The position numbers were made by a program, and so were the translations under genes. The notes under the pieces were generated by a model that saw nothing but the letters and a program-made list of their open reading frames with translations, did not search any database and was not told the DNA's origin. A stretch of 32,879 nt of DNA from Schoenoplectus triqueter (Eukaryota > Streptophyta > Magnoliopsida > Poales > Cyperaceae), in assembly GCA_964058805.1 (NCBI GenBank), contig CAXKVV010000674.1, positions 1 to 32,879 on the forward strand. Direction: 5' to 3'. Shown one piece after another: positions 10,827 to 19,787 of this stretch; position 1 is the first letter of the stretch; the number at the start of each line of letters is the position of its first letter.

Positions 10827-13360
10827 ATGAAAAATGATATCAATAATCGTGTATTTTGGCGGAGATACCATCAACAATGCACATACTGTATAGATTACTC
10901 AATTAGTCCAAGACTTATAATTTCTGAGAATGAAAATTTAATATTTGAAGAAATTAAGAGGGCATTATACCAAGAATTGTAAGTGGTAGAGTCTCGGTAT
11001 TCTATTGATATTTAATATCGATTTAATATGGCACATGTTGGGTTTTTTTTTTCTTTAATGTGATGCTAGTATATGATGAAAGTTCTTGGAGAATAGCTTA
11101 TGATACTACTTGTGCAAAAATGAGGATGATCGAACTATATGTGAAATTACATCATCTTCAAAGTGATTGGAATGATGATTTATTTGCGGGTAGTCAACCT
11201 GATAGTAGTAGTATCCCACCTCAGCAGTCCTATAATATGAACACATTATCAAGACCCGATGTAAAAGCATTTATATGAAATATTTCAAATCAAGAAGAAA
11301 AAATAAATTTTGATCCAATCTCGACTGATAATGAGGATGAAGATGATGAAGATTATAATGGTTCTGAGGATGAGGATGAGGACGAGGAGGATGAAGAGGA
11401 TATTGATGATGATGCTGATGATGATGAATATATTCAACCAGTAATTAGTCAGGTAGATCAATATGATCCATTCATTGGCCGGGGTTTAGTGTATCCAGCT
11501 AGCAAGTTTCATGATTTTTCAAGCTGGGTTCCTACATATTATATATTGTACAAAAATAAATCACCAACTGAAGGTCCACTTGTGGAGAATCGAAAGAACA
11601 CCTCAAGATCGCCATAAATAGTTGGCATATTGAGAAGAACCGAGAGGTTATTGTGAAAGATAGTAACAAATAAAAATTGAGAGTAATTTGTAAAGATCAA
11701 AATTATAGCTGGTATTTGTATGCTACACCCATCGGATATGGTGATGCATGGGCTATTAAAAAAATCTCGTACAAATATATTTGTAGGGCCACAGTGGTCA
11801 GAGTTGACCATGCTCAACTGAATGCGAAGGTAATTGTAGATATTATTCATGAAGATGTGGAAAAAGACCATTGTCCAATCAAATTAGAAAAGTTTTTCCG
11901 GGCGTTAATCCAAAGTAGAACAAGTTATGGCGTGGCCGTGAAATTATAATTTCTTATATGTTTGAGAGTTGGTCTGGTTCATATGCTTTGTTGTCGCGAT
12001 TGTTAGAGGTCATTGTCCAATCAAATCCCGAAAGTAAAGCTCGAATTATGTCGGACCCTTTACCATGTGCTGGTGTTCATTAGTTTAAATGTGTGGCATG
12101 AACATTTGGTCCTTGTATTGAAGCTTTTCGTTATATGTGTCCTGTCATCGGTATAGATGCCTCACATCTCAGAGATAGATACGAATGAAGATTGTTTGTT
12201 ATTGTTGGATATGATGCCGAGAATTAACTATTACCATTTGTTTTTGGTCTTGTAGAAAAAGAAAACATCTCTAACTGGGGGATGGTTTATGTTATGGTTG
12301 CGTAGAGAAGTGATAGGAGATGGTAATAATAAGAAAATATGTGTCATATCTGACCGTCATACTGCAATAAAGCATATTTTTGAGAATCCTAGTTATGATT
12401 GGCATGAAGAGACATGTAATTCGGTTCACCGCTTATGTACACAACATATAGTTGGGAATACCTTGAAAAAGTTTAAAAATAAATATGTTGCCGAGACTTT
12501 CAAAAAGGCAGTCTGCAAGAATAGTCCATGGAAATTAAAAGAATGTTTGGATCAAATCGAGCATTGGAGTACAGATGCAGCAGGTTACATAAAGAGTATT
12601 GATAAAAAGGATGAAACAGGTCATAATGAAAGTGAGAATCCCCACTAATAGTCTTTATGTCATGACGGGGGACATAGATGGGTTATAATGATAAGTAACG
12701 CAACAGAATATCTAAACAATGTATTCAAAGAAGCACATGGATTATCAGTATGTGCTATAGTCGAAGCGACATACTACAAGCTTCTAGAATGGTTTAATAA
12801 AAGAAGAGAACATGCCCGCAATCTTCATTATACATGTCAGCTATTTTCTAAAAGGTGACAAAAATACTAGAAAAACGGGCAGCACATGTTGTTGTTCTTG
12901 ATGTGAATATTATTGATGTGGATCATGATTTATATGAGGTGGTGGTGAAAAATGAACGCACTGAAAAAACAGGGAGACGTGATCGTAGCTATAAGGTTAT
13001 TTTAAGTGTCGTAAACCATAAAACACTGAAATCGCTTGTAAACATGTGATAGCCGCATGCGCTGCTCAAAAATTTGATCCTAACTAATTTACACATCAAT
13101 AGTATCATGTGAATGCATTAGTGCGTACATGGGAATGTACATTTGAGATTTTTGGTAGAGAAGAAGATTGGCCAGAATACAACGGAGATAGAATAATTTC
13201 TGATCGCACACTAGCAAAAAAGGGTAGAAGAAAGTCCAAGCCTTTATCCATGGCGATGGATGTTCTGGAGGGAAAGATGGATCCTCCTCATTGTCTAAAT
13301 TGTGGAACACTTAATCACACTACTGATCGTTATAATAGAAATATGCAAACAGGTTCATAA
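10827..13360 (+). pseudogene. Decayed MuDR/MULE transposase
   Basis: The pieces appear in family order across frameshifts and stops. An N-terminal piece of 51 codons (10827-10982) is followed by a segment with YDESSWRI and an Asp/Glu-rich stretch (about 11320-11430). Next is a MuDR DNA-binding-like region (LRVICKDQNYSWYLYATP, then KKISYKYICRATVVRVDHAQ). The MULE catalytic region follows with CPVIGIDASHLRDRY (first Asp, about 12140-12185), a CVISDRHTAIKH segment (second Asp), and HRLCTQHIVGN. A SWIM-type end follows (CKHVIAACAAQKFDPN, about 13036-13086). The last piece (13109-13360) has a zinc-knuckle CLNCGTLNHTTDRY whose final Cys is Tyr. In-frame stops include TGA at 11276, and frameshifts occur near 11640 and 11940. 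No protein can be made. Confidence 0.88.
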
Positions 13361-13505
13361 TATTAGATTATTTTGATTTTATAATATTTATTTTTTTATG
13401 TATAATTTTTTATATAGTTTGCATTTTTGGTATAGGAACGAGTGAGGCAATCTCTTCACGACCTCGAAGAAGTGTGTCTTCACGTCGAGTTTGACATATG
13501 TAATG

Positions 13506-13650
13506 TAATGTAATGAATGAACCTCTTATATTATGTAATCTCTTAGATTATTCGTGGTATGGTAATGTAATGAATGAACCTCTTACGATATGTAATCACT
13601 TAAATTATTTATGATATAATAATGTAATGAGTGAACCTTTTATGGTACGC
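13506..13650 (+). repeat. 57-bp tandem repeat in the MULE 3' region
   Basis: TAATGTAATGAATGAACC starts at 13506 and 13563, and a variant with GAGTGAACC starts at 13620. The exact period is 57 bp, with a truncated third copy. It lies just after the transposase remnant and could be 3' untranslated sequence of the ancestral gene. Confidence 0.75.
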
Positions 13651-13655
13651 AAATG

Positions 13656-13863
13656 GTACAATTCAAGTAGCATAATCCAAATAGTACAATTTGCATAAAC
13701 AAAGTATCCAATAACATAATGTGCATAAAACAAATTCAAATAACACAGTCCATAACATAATACAATCCAAGTAACACAGTCTATAACATCCTAAATAAAG
13801 TCCAAATAACACAGTCCATAACATAATACAGTCCAAATAACACAGTCCAACATAGTACAATCC
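13656..13863 (+). repeat. Degenerate short tandem array (CCAAATAACACAGTCCATAAC unit)
   Basis: About six imperfect copies of a unit containing AATAACACAGTCCATAACAT and ACAATCC. Spacing varies between about 30 and 45 bp. It lies between the 57-bp repeats and the GC-rich inverted repeat of the MULE. No coding role is visible; the minus-strand frame through it (Leu/Cys/Tyr-rich) is a product of the repetition. Confidence 0.65.
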
Positions 13864-13962
13864 AGCCTGGAGACGCTATAGGCTGCCACTACCCTATCCT
13901 GAGGATGCTACGGGCGGTCACTACCCTAGCCTGGGGACGCTACAGATTGTCACTACCCAGCC
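13863..13962 (-). repeat. Inner part of the MULE right inverted repeat, cut by the CACTA insertion
   Basis: Contains CAGCCTGGAGACGCTATAGG, GGCTGCCACTACCC, AGCCTGGGGACGCTACAG and GTCACTACCCAGCC, the inverse of the modules in 10480-10680. The sequence stops at the CACTA boundary and resumes at 17554 with GGACGCAGTCGGCTGG. Confidence 0.8.
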
Positions 13963-13983
13963 TGGCACTACTAGAATTTGAAT

Positions 13984-14125
13984 TATTATCGTGGTTAGTT
14001 GATGTGTTTTCCGTGGTAAATCTGAGTTCTACGGAAATAAGGAGATTGGTGTGTGACGCTCATCATTTCTGCAGACAAGTCCACAGAAAAAATTTGTACG
14101 GAAATAAAATCCACGGAATATAATC
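13984..14125. repeat. CACTA left subterminal repeats
   Basis: Short motifs related to TTCCGTGG / CCACGGAA in both orientations (CCGTGGTAAATC, TCTACGGAAATAAGG, TACGGAAATAAAATCCACGG). In the En/Spm family such subterminal motifs are the binding sites of the accessory transposition protein. Here that role is inferred from position and repetition. Confidence 0.7.
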
Positions 14126-14199
14126 TATCTTTCACGAAAATACTTCAGAACTTTCTATATGTTTGAAAAACACAGCGAGAGTAAAATATTTGGGAGGGA

Positions 14200-14800
14200 G
14201 GCCAAAACTCTCATTTTCCTCCGCTGGAAATCCCCCCTCCCCCTAATCATTTCACCTAAAAATAAATTACATTGGAGAGAAACCATAAAATGATAATTGC
14301 AACACCCAGAAATGCATCACATCATAAATCTAACGGTCCATAAGTAATTTCAGGGGCCTAAAATTTGAAAAGAGGAGACATCTTTTGAAAAAGAGTACAC
14401 ATATATCCTTCAAGCTAGCTCTCCGTCTTCATTTCTCCACCATTCTCATCTCCAAGTTAGGGTTCCGTTGTGAAACCCTCGCCACTCAGCCATTAGTGGT
14501 TGTCTAGCGCTCATCCCAGCACCTTTTTTTCTCGACTTACCCACTTTGCTGACCACCATTCGCCTCCCCATTTATGGTCACCTCGACACGGTCGACACAA
14601 TCTCGGGCTGATCTTGACCAAGCCCCCCTTCTTGTACCTTGCTCCCTATCATCGCCTTGACATTATGGTACTCCCTTTCTTTTCTTTTCCTAGCATAGTG
14701 TATCATCTCGCGGTGCCAAGGACTGAGCCCCGTGCCCCTTTTCTTCTGTTAGAAAACCTTATTTTCTGGAATTTGAGCAGTTTGACTTCATTTTCATTAT
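14200..14800 (+). other. Possible promoter, leader and first exon of the CACTA-borne gene
   Basis: A pyrimidine-rich leader-like tract at 14395-14470 (CTCTCCGTCTTCATTTCTCC) is followed by C-rich sequence to about 14700, unlike the AT-rich surroundings. A 174-residue frame from 14500 starts at TTG and has no recognisable domain. It could be an exon of the accessory gene or a captured host fragment. No function assigned. Confidence 0.3.
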
Positions 14801-14901
14801 TACTCACAGGAATATTGATATTACTCACAAAAATATTGGTATTACTACAGAACTTTAATATTTCTTATAAAAATATTGACATTACTCACAGGAATAATGA
14901 C
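14799..14901 (+). repeat. Five-copy 21-bp tandem repeat
   Basis: Unit ATTACTCACAGGAATATTGAT. Copies start at 14799, 14820, 14841, about 14860 and 14881, with increasing divergence in the third and fourth copies. It lies within the CACTA element, probably in an intron or an exon edge. Confidence 0.75.
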
Positions 14902-15239
14902 TCTAATTTTATTTTTACAGTTGGCGTCATATTTGCTCTTCTAACAGAAGAACAAATATTAGTGTGGACTCAAGTGAAAACTAAAGGATCTCTGCCGCAT
15001 AGAAATATTAGCATTACTATATAAATAGTTGTTTCTTTGTACTGGTAATATATATACTAGCTTGCCCCAAAATAACTTTTGATACTTTAATTTCTATTCA
15101 AACAACACATATATACTATTTTCTTCCTTAATCAAACACTCTTTCGTGTTGTTTATGATACAGATTTTTTCATATGACTGGTACAAAGTCTTCTCTACCA
15201 AGGGGAAAATGGGTTAAAACTACAGTTTACTATTAATCA

Positions 15240-16742
15240 TCTGTATGCAGTATGCGGAGTTCAACAACCTACTTTTCAGGTAACAATGGCTGAATTTAAG
15301 ACAATTATTAGGAGATACTGCTTTCTTGCTAACATACTAATTTATATTACTAAATTCACTCATAGGATCATCATGGTCCCATTTCTCAGTCATTTCAAAG
15401 AGCAATGGGGATGCAGTATGCGGAGTTCAATAGCCTACTTTTCGGGTAATAATGACTGAATTTAAGACAATTATTATGAGATACTGCTTTGTTGCTAACA
15501 TACTAATTTATATTACTAAATTCACTCATAGGATCATCATGGTCCCATTTCTCAGTCATTTCAAAGAGCAATGGGGATGCAGTATGCGGAGTTCAATAGC
15601 CTACTTTTCGGGTAATAATGACTGAATTTAAGACAATTATTATGAGATACTGCTTTGTTGCTAACATACTAATTTATATTACTAAATTCACTCATAGGAT
15701 CATCATAGTCCCATTTCTCAGTCATTTCAAAAAGCAATGGGGATGCATGTAGTTTTATCTCAGGTGAACTTTCAGCTTTCTATAGTGGAAATTGAGTGCA
15801 AACAAGTCAGATTTTGATGTTTCACAATACTAATTTTTGTTGTTCACTGTATGTTGTGCTTGTAGGCTAATAGTCTCATTTCTTAGTCAACTCAAGGACA
15901 ACATGTCTTTATTTTAGATAAGTATAATTTCTTACAATTTTGAATGGGTGATGGTGTTTGACGGGAGTTGTGTAAGGATTTCGAACTAGTTTATATCTAT
16001 CGCCCCTGCAGCTTTTTACTGCATGGATCTTCACCTAAGAAAAATAATAGTTTTTAAAATTAGAGTGGACTAGTATTGTGAGATTCATGCATGTCAAAAT
16101 TAGAGTGGACTAGTTTGTGTTTTAAGACTTTGCTGAAATTGATATAACAGATAGGTATGAATGTTGATAGTTATCATGTTTCACTAAAAATTATATATAT
16201 TTTCTAAAAAGGAATTATGGCAAATTTTAGGGCTCTTATGCAGTCATAAAAGAATATCATCGTAATATTAATATTTTCATATTATTTACTTAGGGTCACA
16301 TGGCCCTTCCTTACAGTGCACTTATTGAAATGCAAATGCCTCTGCACCAAGTAAGAACAAAACATATAGATTCAACTTTGTTGTTATGTCTAAGGTTTGA
16401 TCAATTTTCAATATTGGGTTTAAGCATGCGTTTAGTGATAATTATTACAAATTTATATTAGTCATGCTTGAGGGCAAGAAGAAAAAAATGTATTGTACAT
16501 GCTTCAAAATAGAGAGATACAAATGATCCAATTTTATAAATGTAGGTTGTTTAATTATATTGATGCTTCAAAGTAAAAGATCCTAAGTATTTTTTTTTCT
16601 TCTATACTAGAGATTATCTTCAATGTCGCAATCAAATGTGATGGGAGGGATACAAGCACTTGTAACACAAGCTGCAACAGGCGAGACAACCATGAACCGA
16701 TGGTGCGAGGGATCGAACTCGGACAAACAACAAATACAGTAG
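15240..16742 (+). pseudogene. Exons of an unidentified CACTA-borne gene, broken
   Basis: A series of short exon-like pieces separated by GT-AG spacers. The ancestral order reads VQQPTFQ (to 15280), then DHHGPISQSFQ..MGMHVVLSQ (the last copy, ending near 15763). Next is a related piece with NSLIS[stop]STQGQHV (about 15866-15920) and HMALPYSALIEMQMPLHQ (about 16294-16350). The terminal exon is 16611-16742, with LSSMSQSNVMGGIQALVTQA ending in TAG. The Gln/Ser/Met-rich composition would fit the tail of an En/Spm accessory (TnpA-like or Transposase_24-like) protein, but that is a guess. A TAG inside the fourth piece and the triplication (80-bp exons) make it non-functional. Confidence 0.45.
15247..15744 (+). 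repeat. 166-bp unit in three tandem copies (fused exon + intron)
   Basis: Copies are 15247-15412, 15413-15578 and 15579-15744, exact period 166. Each contains the end of one exon (GCAGTATGCGGAGTTCAA..), an 86-bp GT-AG intron (GTAATAATGACTG .. CACTCATAG), and the start of the next exon (GATCATCATGGTCCC..). Copies 2 and 3 differ at only two positions; copy 1 is more diverged. The junction sits at ATGCA, which occurs at both ends of the repeated block. The fused internal exons are 80 bp, not a multiple of three. Confidence 0.9.
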
Positions 16743-17204
16743 TTAGGTTTTGTATGGTTAACGGTTTTTAATTTTTTGGTAATAGAATGTCCAATTATAG
16801 CAATATAGCAGACAAACAGCTTTTCAATTATAGCAATATAGCAGTTGATATACGGGTTTATATTTTGGCAGTTCAATACCTGTATTTTTTGATTTGATGT
16901 ACTTCCAATTGGTATTTTTATATGCTATATTATTTTTCTGAAGTTATTTTTAATGCTTGATTGTTTTAATTTGTCATCAGTTGACAATTGAAAAATAAAA
17001 CAAAAATTAGGGATGCTATTTTGTGCAGGAATGGGTTTTACTGTCAGAATAAGTGGTGTTACTCCCATAAATAATAGATTTCTTGACAAACATACTACTG
17101 TCGGAAATATGTTTTTACTGACAGAAATAATAGGTTCACATATTGTAATTTTTTTTTAAATCTGCGTAAATTAATTAATAATAGAAAATAATAATATGGA
17201 TGAG

Positions 17205-17540
17205 TAGAGTTATTCCGTGACTTGTTAAAGTTATTTCCGTGGAAGTAAAAACCATGGAAATAATATGAGTTATTCCGTTGCTCAATTCCTCAGAACTGCC
17301 AAATATTTACTACAGAATTAAGAACCGGAGCACTCAGACGGGAACCTATTTCCGTAGAATCATTTCCGTGCTTAATTCCTTAGAAAAGGATTATCTCCGT
17401 AGTATTCTACGGAAATAGTATTTGTTCTGGCGATGAAAGTACCGTGGAAGCCTTTCCGTGGGTAATTCACGGAAATGACGTCTTTTCCGTACTTGACTCC
17501 ACGGAACAAGCGTTTTTCATTCCACGGTAATAACAACAAT
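17205..17540. repeat. CACTA right subterminal repeats (TTCCGTGG family)
   Basis: About a dozen copies of TTCCGTG / TTCCGTAG or their inverses: TATTCCGTGACTTG, TTTCCGTGGAAG, TTCCGTTGCTCAATTCC, TTTCCGTAGAATC, TTCCGTGCTTAATTCC, TCTACGGAAAT, CCGTGGAAGCCTTTCCGTGG, TTCACGGAAATGACG, TCCACGGAAC and CCACGGTAATA. Many are arranged as short dyads. The minus-strand frame 17372-17629 over this region is an artefact. Confidence 0.8.
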
Positions 17541-17553
17541 TCTAGTAGTGTGG

Positions 17554-17695
17554 GGACGCAGTCGGCTGGACCCATATTTTTTTCAACTCTGAGGACGCAG
17601 TCGGCTAGAACGACCAGCTTATATCTCAAAATACCTCTCTTGTTGGCCTATTTTTTTTAATTTACATAACATTTTGCTTATTTAAAAAAAAACGG
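17554..17695 (-). repeat. MULE right terminal inverted repeat, distal part
   Basis: Continues the arm interrupted at 13962: GGACGCAGTCGGCTGG, GACGCAGTCGGCTAGAACG, then CTTATATCTCAAAATACC and the AT-rich end AAAAAAAAACGG. It pairs with 10382-10475. The 9-bp duplication TTTCAAAGG follows at 17696. Confidence 0.85.
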
Positions 17696-17704
17696 TTTCA
17701 AAGG

Positions 17705-19787
17705 TGCCCAACCGATAGACACTGGAAAAAAAGAAAAATTTCAAAAAAAAAATGAAAAAGATTGATTTTAATTTAACGATGAATAATACGGATTATGTCC
17801 GAAAAAATATATAATGGTGAAATCTGTAAAATCATAAAGGGGACTACAGCCGACCAATGGTAATGCATAAATACTGTGAACATGCCAGATACACGTGGTA
17901 AGTGGTAACAAAGACTGCAAGAGGTTATAAGCTGTTTATAGCTCACATACAGCTCAAACCTTTTTTTTATTATTATTTTTTACATTTTCATGTTGTCTAA
18001 TTACTATTTATTTTTTATATCTTAATTACTACTTCTTCTCTCCTAAGTTATCTACGGTCACCTATAAGTCGGTGCACTGTGTTATTTTAAATTTAATAAA
18101 TAACTGAGTAATCCAAATTAATTAATTATAGTAGAATTTTTACTTGGCAACATTGCTTAGCTATGTGTGAAAGTTTCAACAAATCGTCTGAAGATTTCTA
18201 GATTTTTCTTCAATAATAATAAAAAATGGCAAAACCATCTGAGATCTGTGCTAAAAGATATTAATTAGATCTGGCGTCTCACTAAAATATTCTTTTTCTT
18301 TGTTCACCCCAGAATGTGTGGTGTGGATATTCACATCATACATCAAGGTGCAAGTAATAAATAGAGATCTTGGTCAAAATGCAGAGTCATTTTGTAGAAG
18401 GTGTGATTTGGCAAATTAAACAGCTAGTTCCAGAACAATATTTGACACTTTCTTTCTTTTAGACTTTCAACAGGTTTTTAATATGAGAAGAATTTAGACT
18501 GCACTAGTTGCCTAGTTGGATAGCAATTCCTATGTGGCATCATGAATTGAATAGTGAAAAATATATCCAGGAACACTGTTCCTTCGTAATAACACACGAA
18601 CTAGAAAGTATAAACTTCAGAATTCCAAATAAATTTGAAAAAAAATAAAAAAATAAAAAAATTATAAGCATAGTCTTAAACTTACATATTAATACGGTAC
18701 TGTTCCACTTTAATTCGACCAACCTTCCCTTACATATTGATAGAGTATATATAAAGTACTGTTCTAATTTAATTCATCCAACCTTCCCTTGCATACTATA
18801 TATGTGCAGAATTGCAGATTGTATCAATTGAGCAAATATCGGTTCGATTAAGGATTGTTTTCTGGAGTACCACCTTTATGTCCCATTCGGATCAATCCCA
18901 CAGAGATGGGATTGGTAGGAAATAATTTCTGAACCATTCGTTGATTTTTCCCACTTAAATTCACCTATTTCAATACAAATACGTGAGAAAAATAATAATA
19001 AGAAGTCTGATCAAAATTTTTTTTTGAACAATCAAATTTGATTTTTTCCCACGTTCACTGGAACTCACCATCTGACACAGACGGCACACAAGCTCATTCA
19101 TTTTCTTTCCCACGGAGTATTACGCTGCCAAACAGGTCCCACAGATAGAAAAAAAAATTAAAATTGAAACTGGTAAACAATGGGACAGATGACAGTTATA
19201 CTCACGTCAATCCAATAAGGCCCAAAATTGGCCCATACATGGGCCTAATATCTTGGCAATTTGTTGGAGGTTAGAACTTAGACTACTTTCGAAATTGAAT
19301 AATTGATATCTTGTGTTCTCTTCTAATCCAATAACTAAATTTCACAGAATTTGCATTTTGGGATACTGGTATTCTTACAAATTGAAAGTACCCAATTTAA
19401 TATATATAAATATAATAACAAGGTAACTACAACCGATGCTGATACAGGCCATATCAGTGAGATGTTATTGTAAGAAAATCTTGAGGCCTCCGACACTGAG
19501 TTCTGTAATGCCATATATAAAAGCCCGTAGGACAGTAGCAGGACAAAAGGCGTACTGAAATTACGCAGCAGAATAAGAATACATATATACATGTTTTTCA
19601 ATCTTTTGAAACATACGTAAAGACCATGTGAGATAGAAAACAAATTCAGGTAAAGATAATAACAGGTTATAATAAATATATTTTCACATATTGATCCTGA
19701 ATTTAAATGGATACAAGGCTAGTTCACAGATCCACCTGGCTGTACGCTTCATTTCCTGATTTCTTGATAGATAATCAGAAAAACCAG
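17705..19787. other. Intergenic DNA with small repeats and a TGGGCC cluster
   Basis: No gene supported. A short tandem duplication (TTACATATT..TACTGTTC..TTTAATTC..CCAACCTTCCC) lies at about 18681-18795, with an extra (TA) insertion in the second copy. Three GGCCCA/TGGGCC motifs occur within 30 bases at 19219-19245. The part near 19787 should include the 3' untranslated region of the carboxylesterase. The 102-residue hydrophobic minus-strand frame at 19335-19643 has no homology that I recognise. Confidence 0.45.

Larger units (their letters stand above)
13963..17553. mobile_element. Complete CACTA (En/Spm) element with 3-bp TSD, nested in the MULE terminal repeat
   Basis: The element is 13966-17550 (3585 bp). 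The left end is CACTACTAGAATTTGAATT and the right end is AACAACAATTCTAGTAGTG. CACTACTAGAATT is exact in both, and the inverted repeat continues to about 29 bp (ending ATTATCGTGG versus ATTACCGTGG). TGG directly flanks both sides (13963-13965 and 17551-17553), the 3-bp duplication expected of CACTA elements. Excision would rejoin the MULE arm as CAGCCTGG/GGACGC. No long TnpD-type transposase frame is present, so the element looks non-autonomous. It carries exons of an unidentified gene on the plus strand. Confidence 0.92.
10373..17704 (+). mobile_element. Complete Mutator-like element (MULE) with 9-bp TSD, containing a nested CACTA
   Basis: The element runs 10382-17695, beginning CCGTTTTTTTAAG and ending TTTAAAAAAAAACGG. 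Perfect 9-bp target duplications TTTCAAAGG flank it at 10373-10381 and 17696-17704. The inverse of the right end matches the left end through TTTAA..AAGCAAA, AAATTAAAAA..ATAGG and TTTTGAGATATA. The inverted repeats then continue into GC-rich copies of AGCCTGTAGCGTCCCCAGGCTGGGGTAGTG-like sequence. Removing the inner CACTA and one TGG leaves an ancestral MULE of about 3.73 kb. It encodes a decayed MuDR transposase on the plus strand. Confidence 0.9.

Noticed and set aside
13663..13860. 65-residue Leu/Cys/Tyr-rich minus-strand frame
   Set aside because: It is the translation of the short degenerate tandem array in the MULE 3' region.
14500..15024. 174-residue open frame in the CACTA element
   Set aside because: It starts at TTG and runs into the 21-bp array; no domain. 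It may overlap a true exon, but the frame as a whole is not supported.
17372..17629. 85-residue minus-strand frame
   Set aside because: It crosses the CACTA right boundary and consists of subterminal repeat words, so it is accidental.
19335..19643. 102-residue minus-strand hydrophobic frame downstream of the carboxylesterase
   Set aside because: No recognised motif, and AT-rich hydrophobic composition typical of chance frames.
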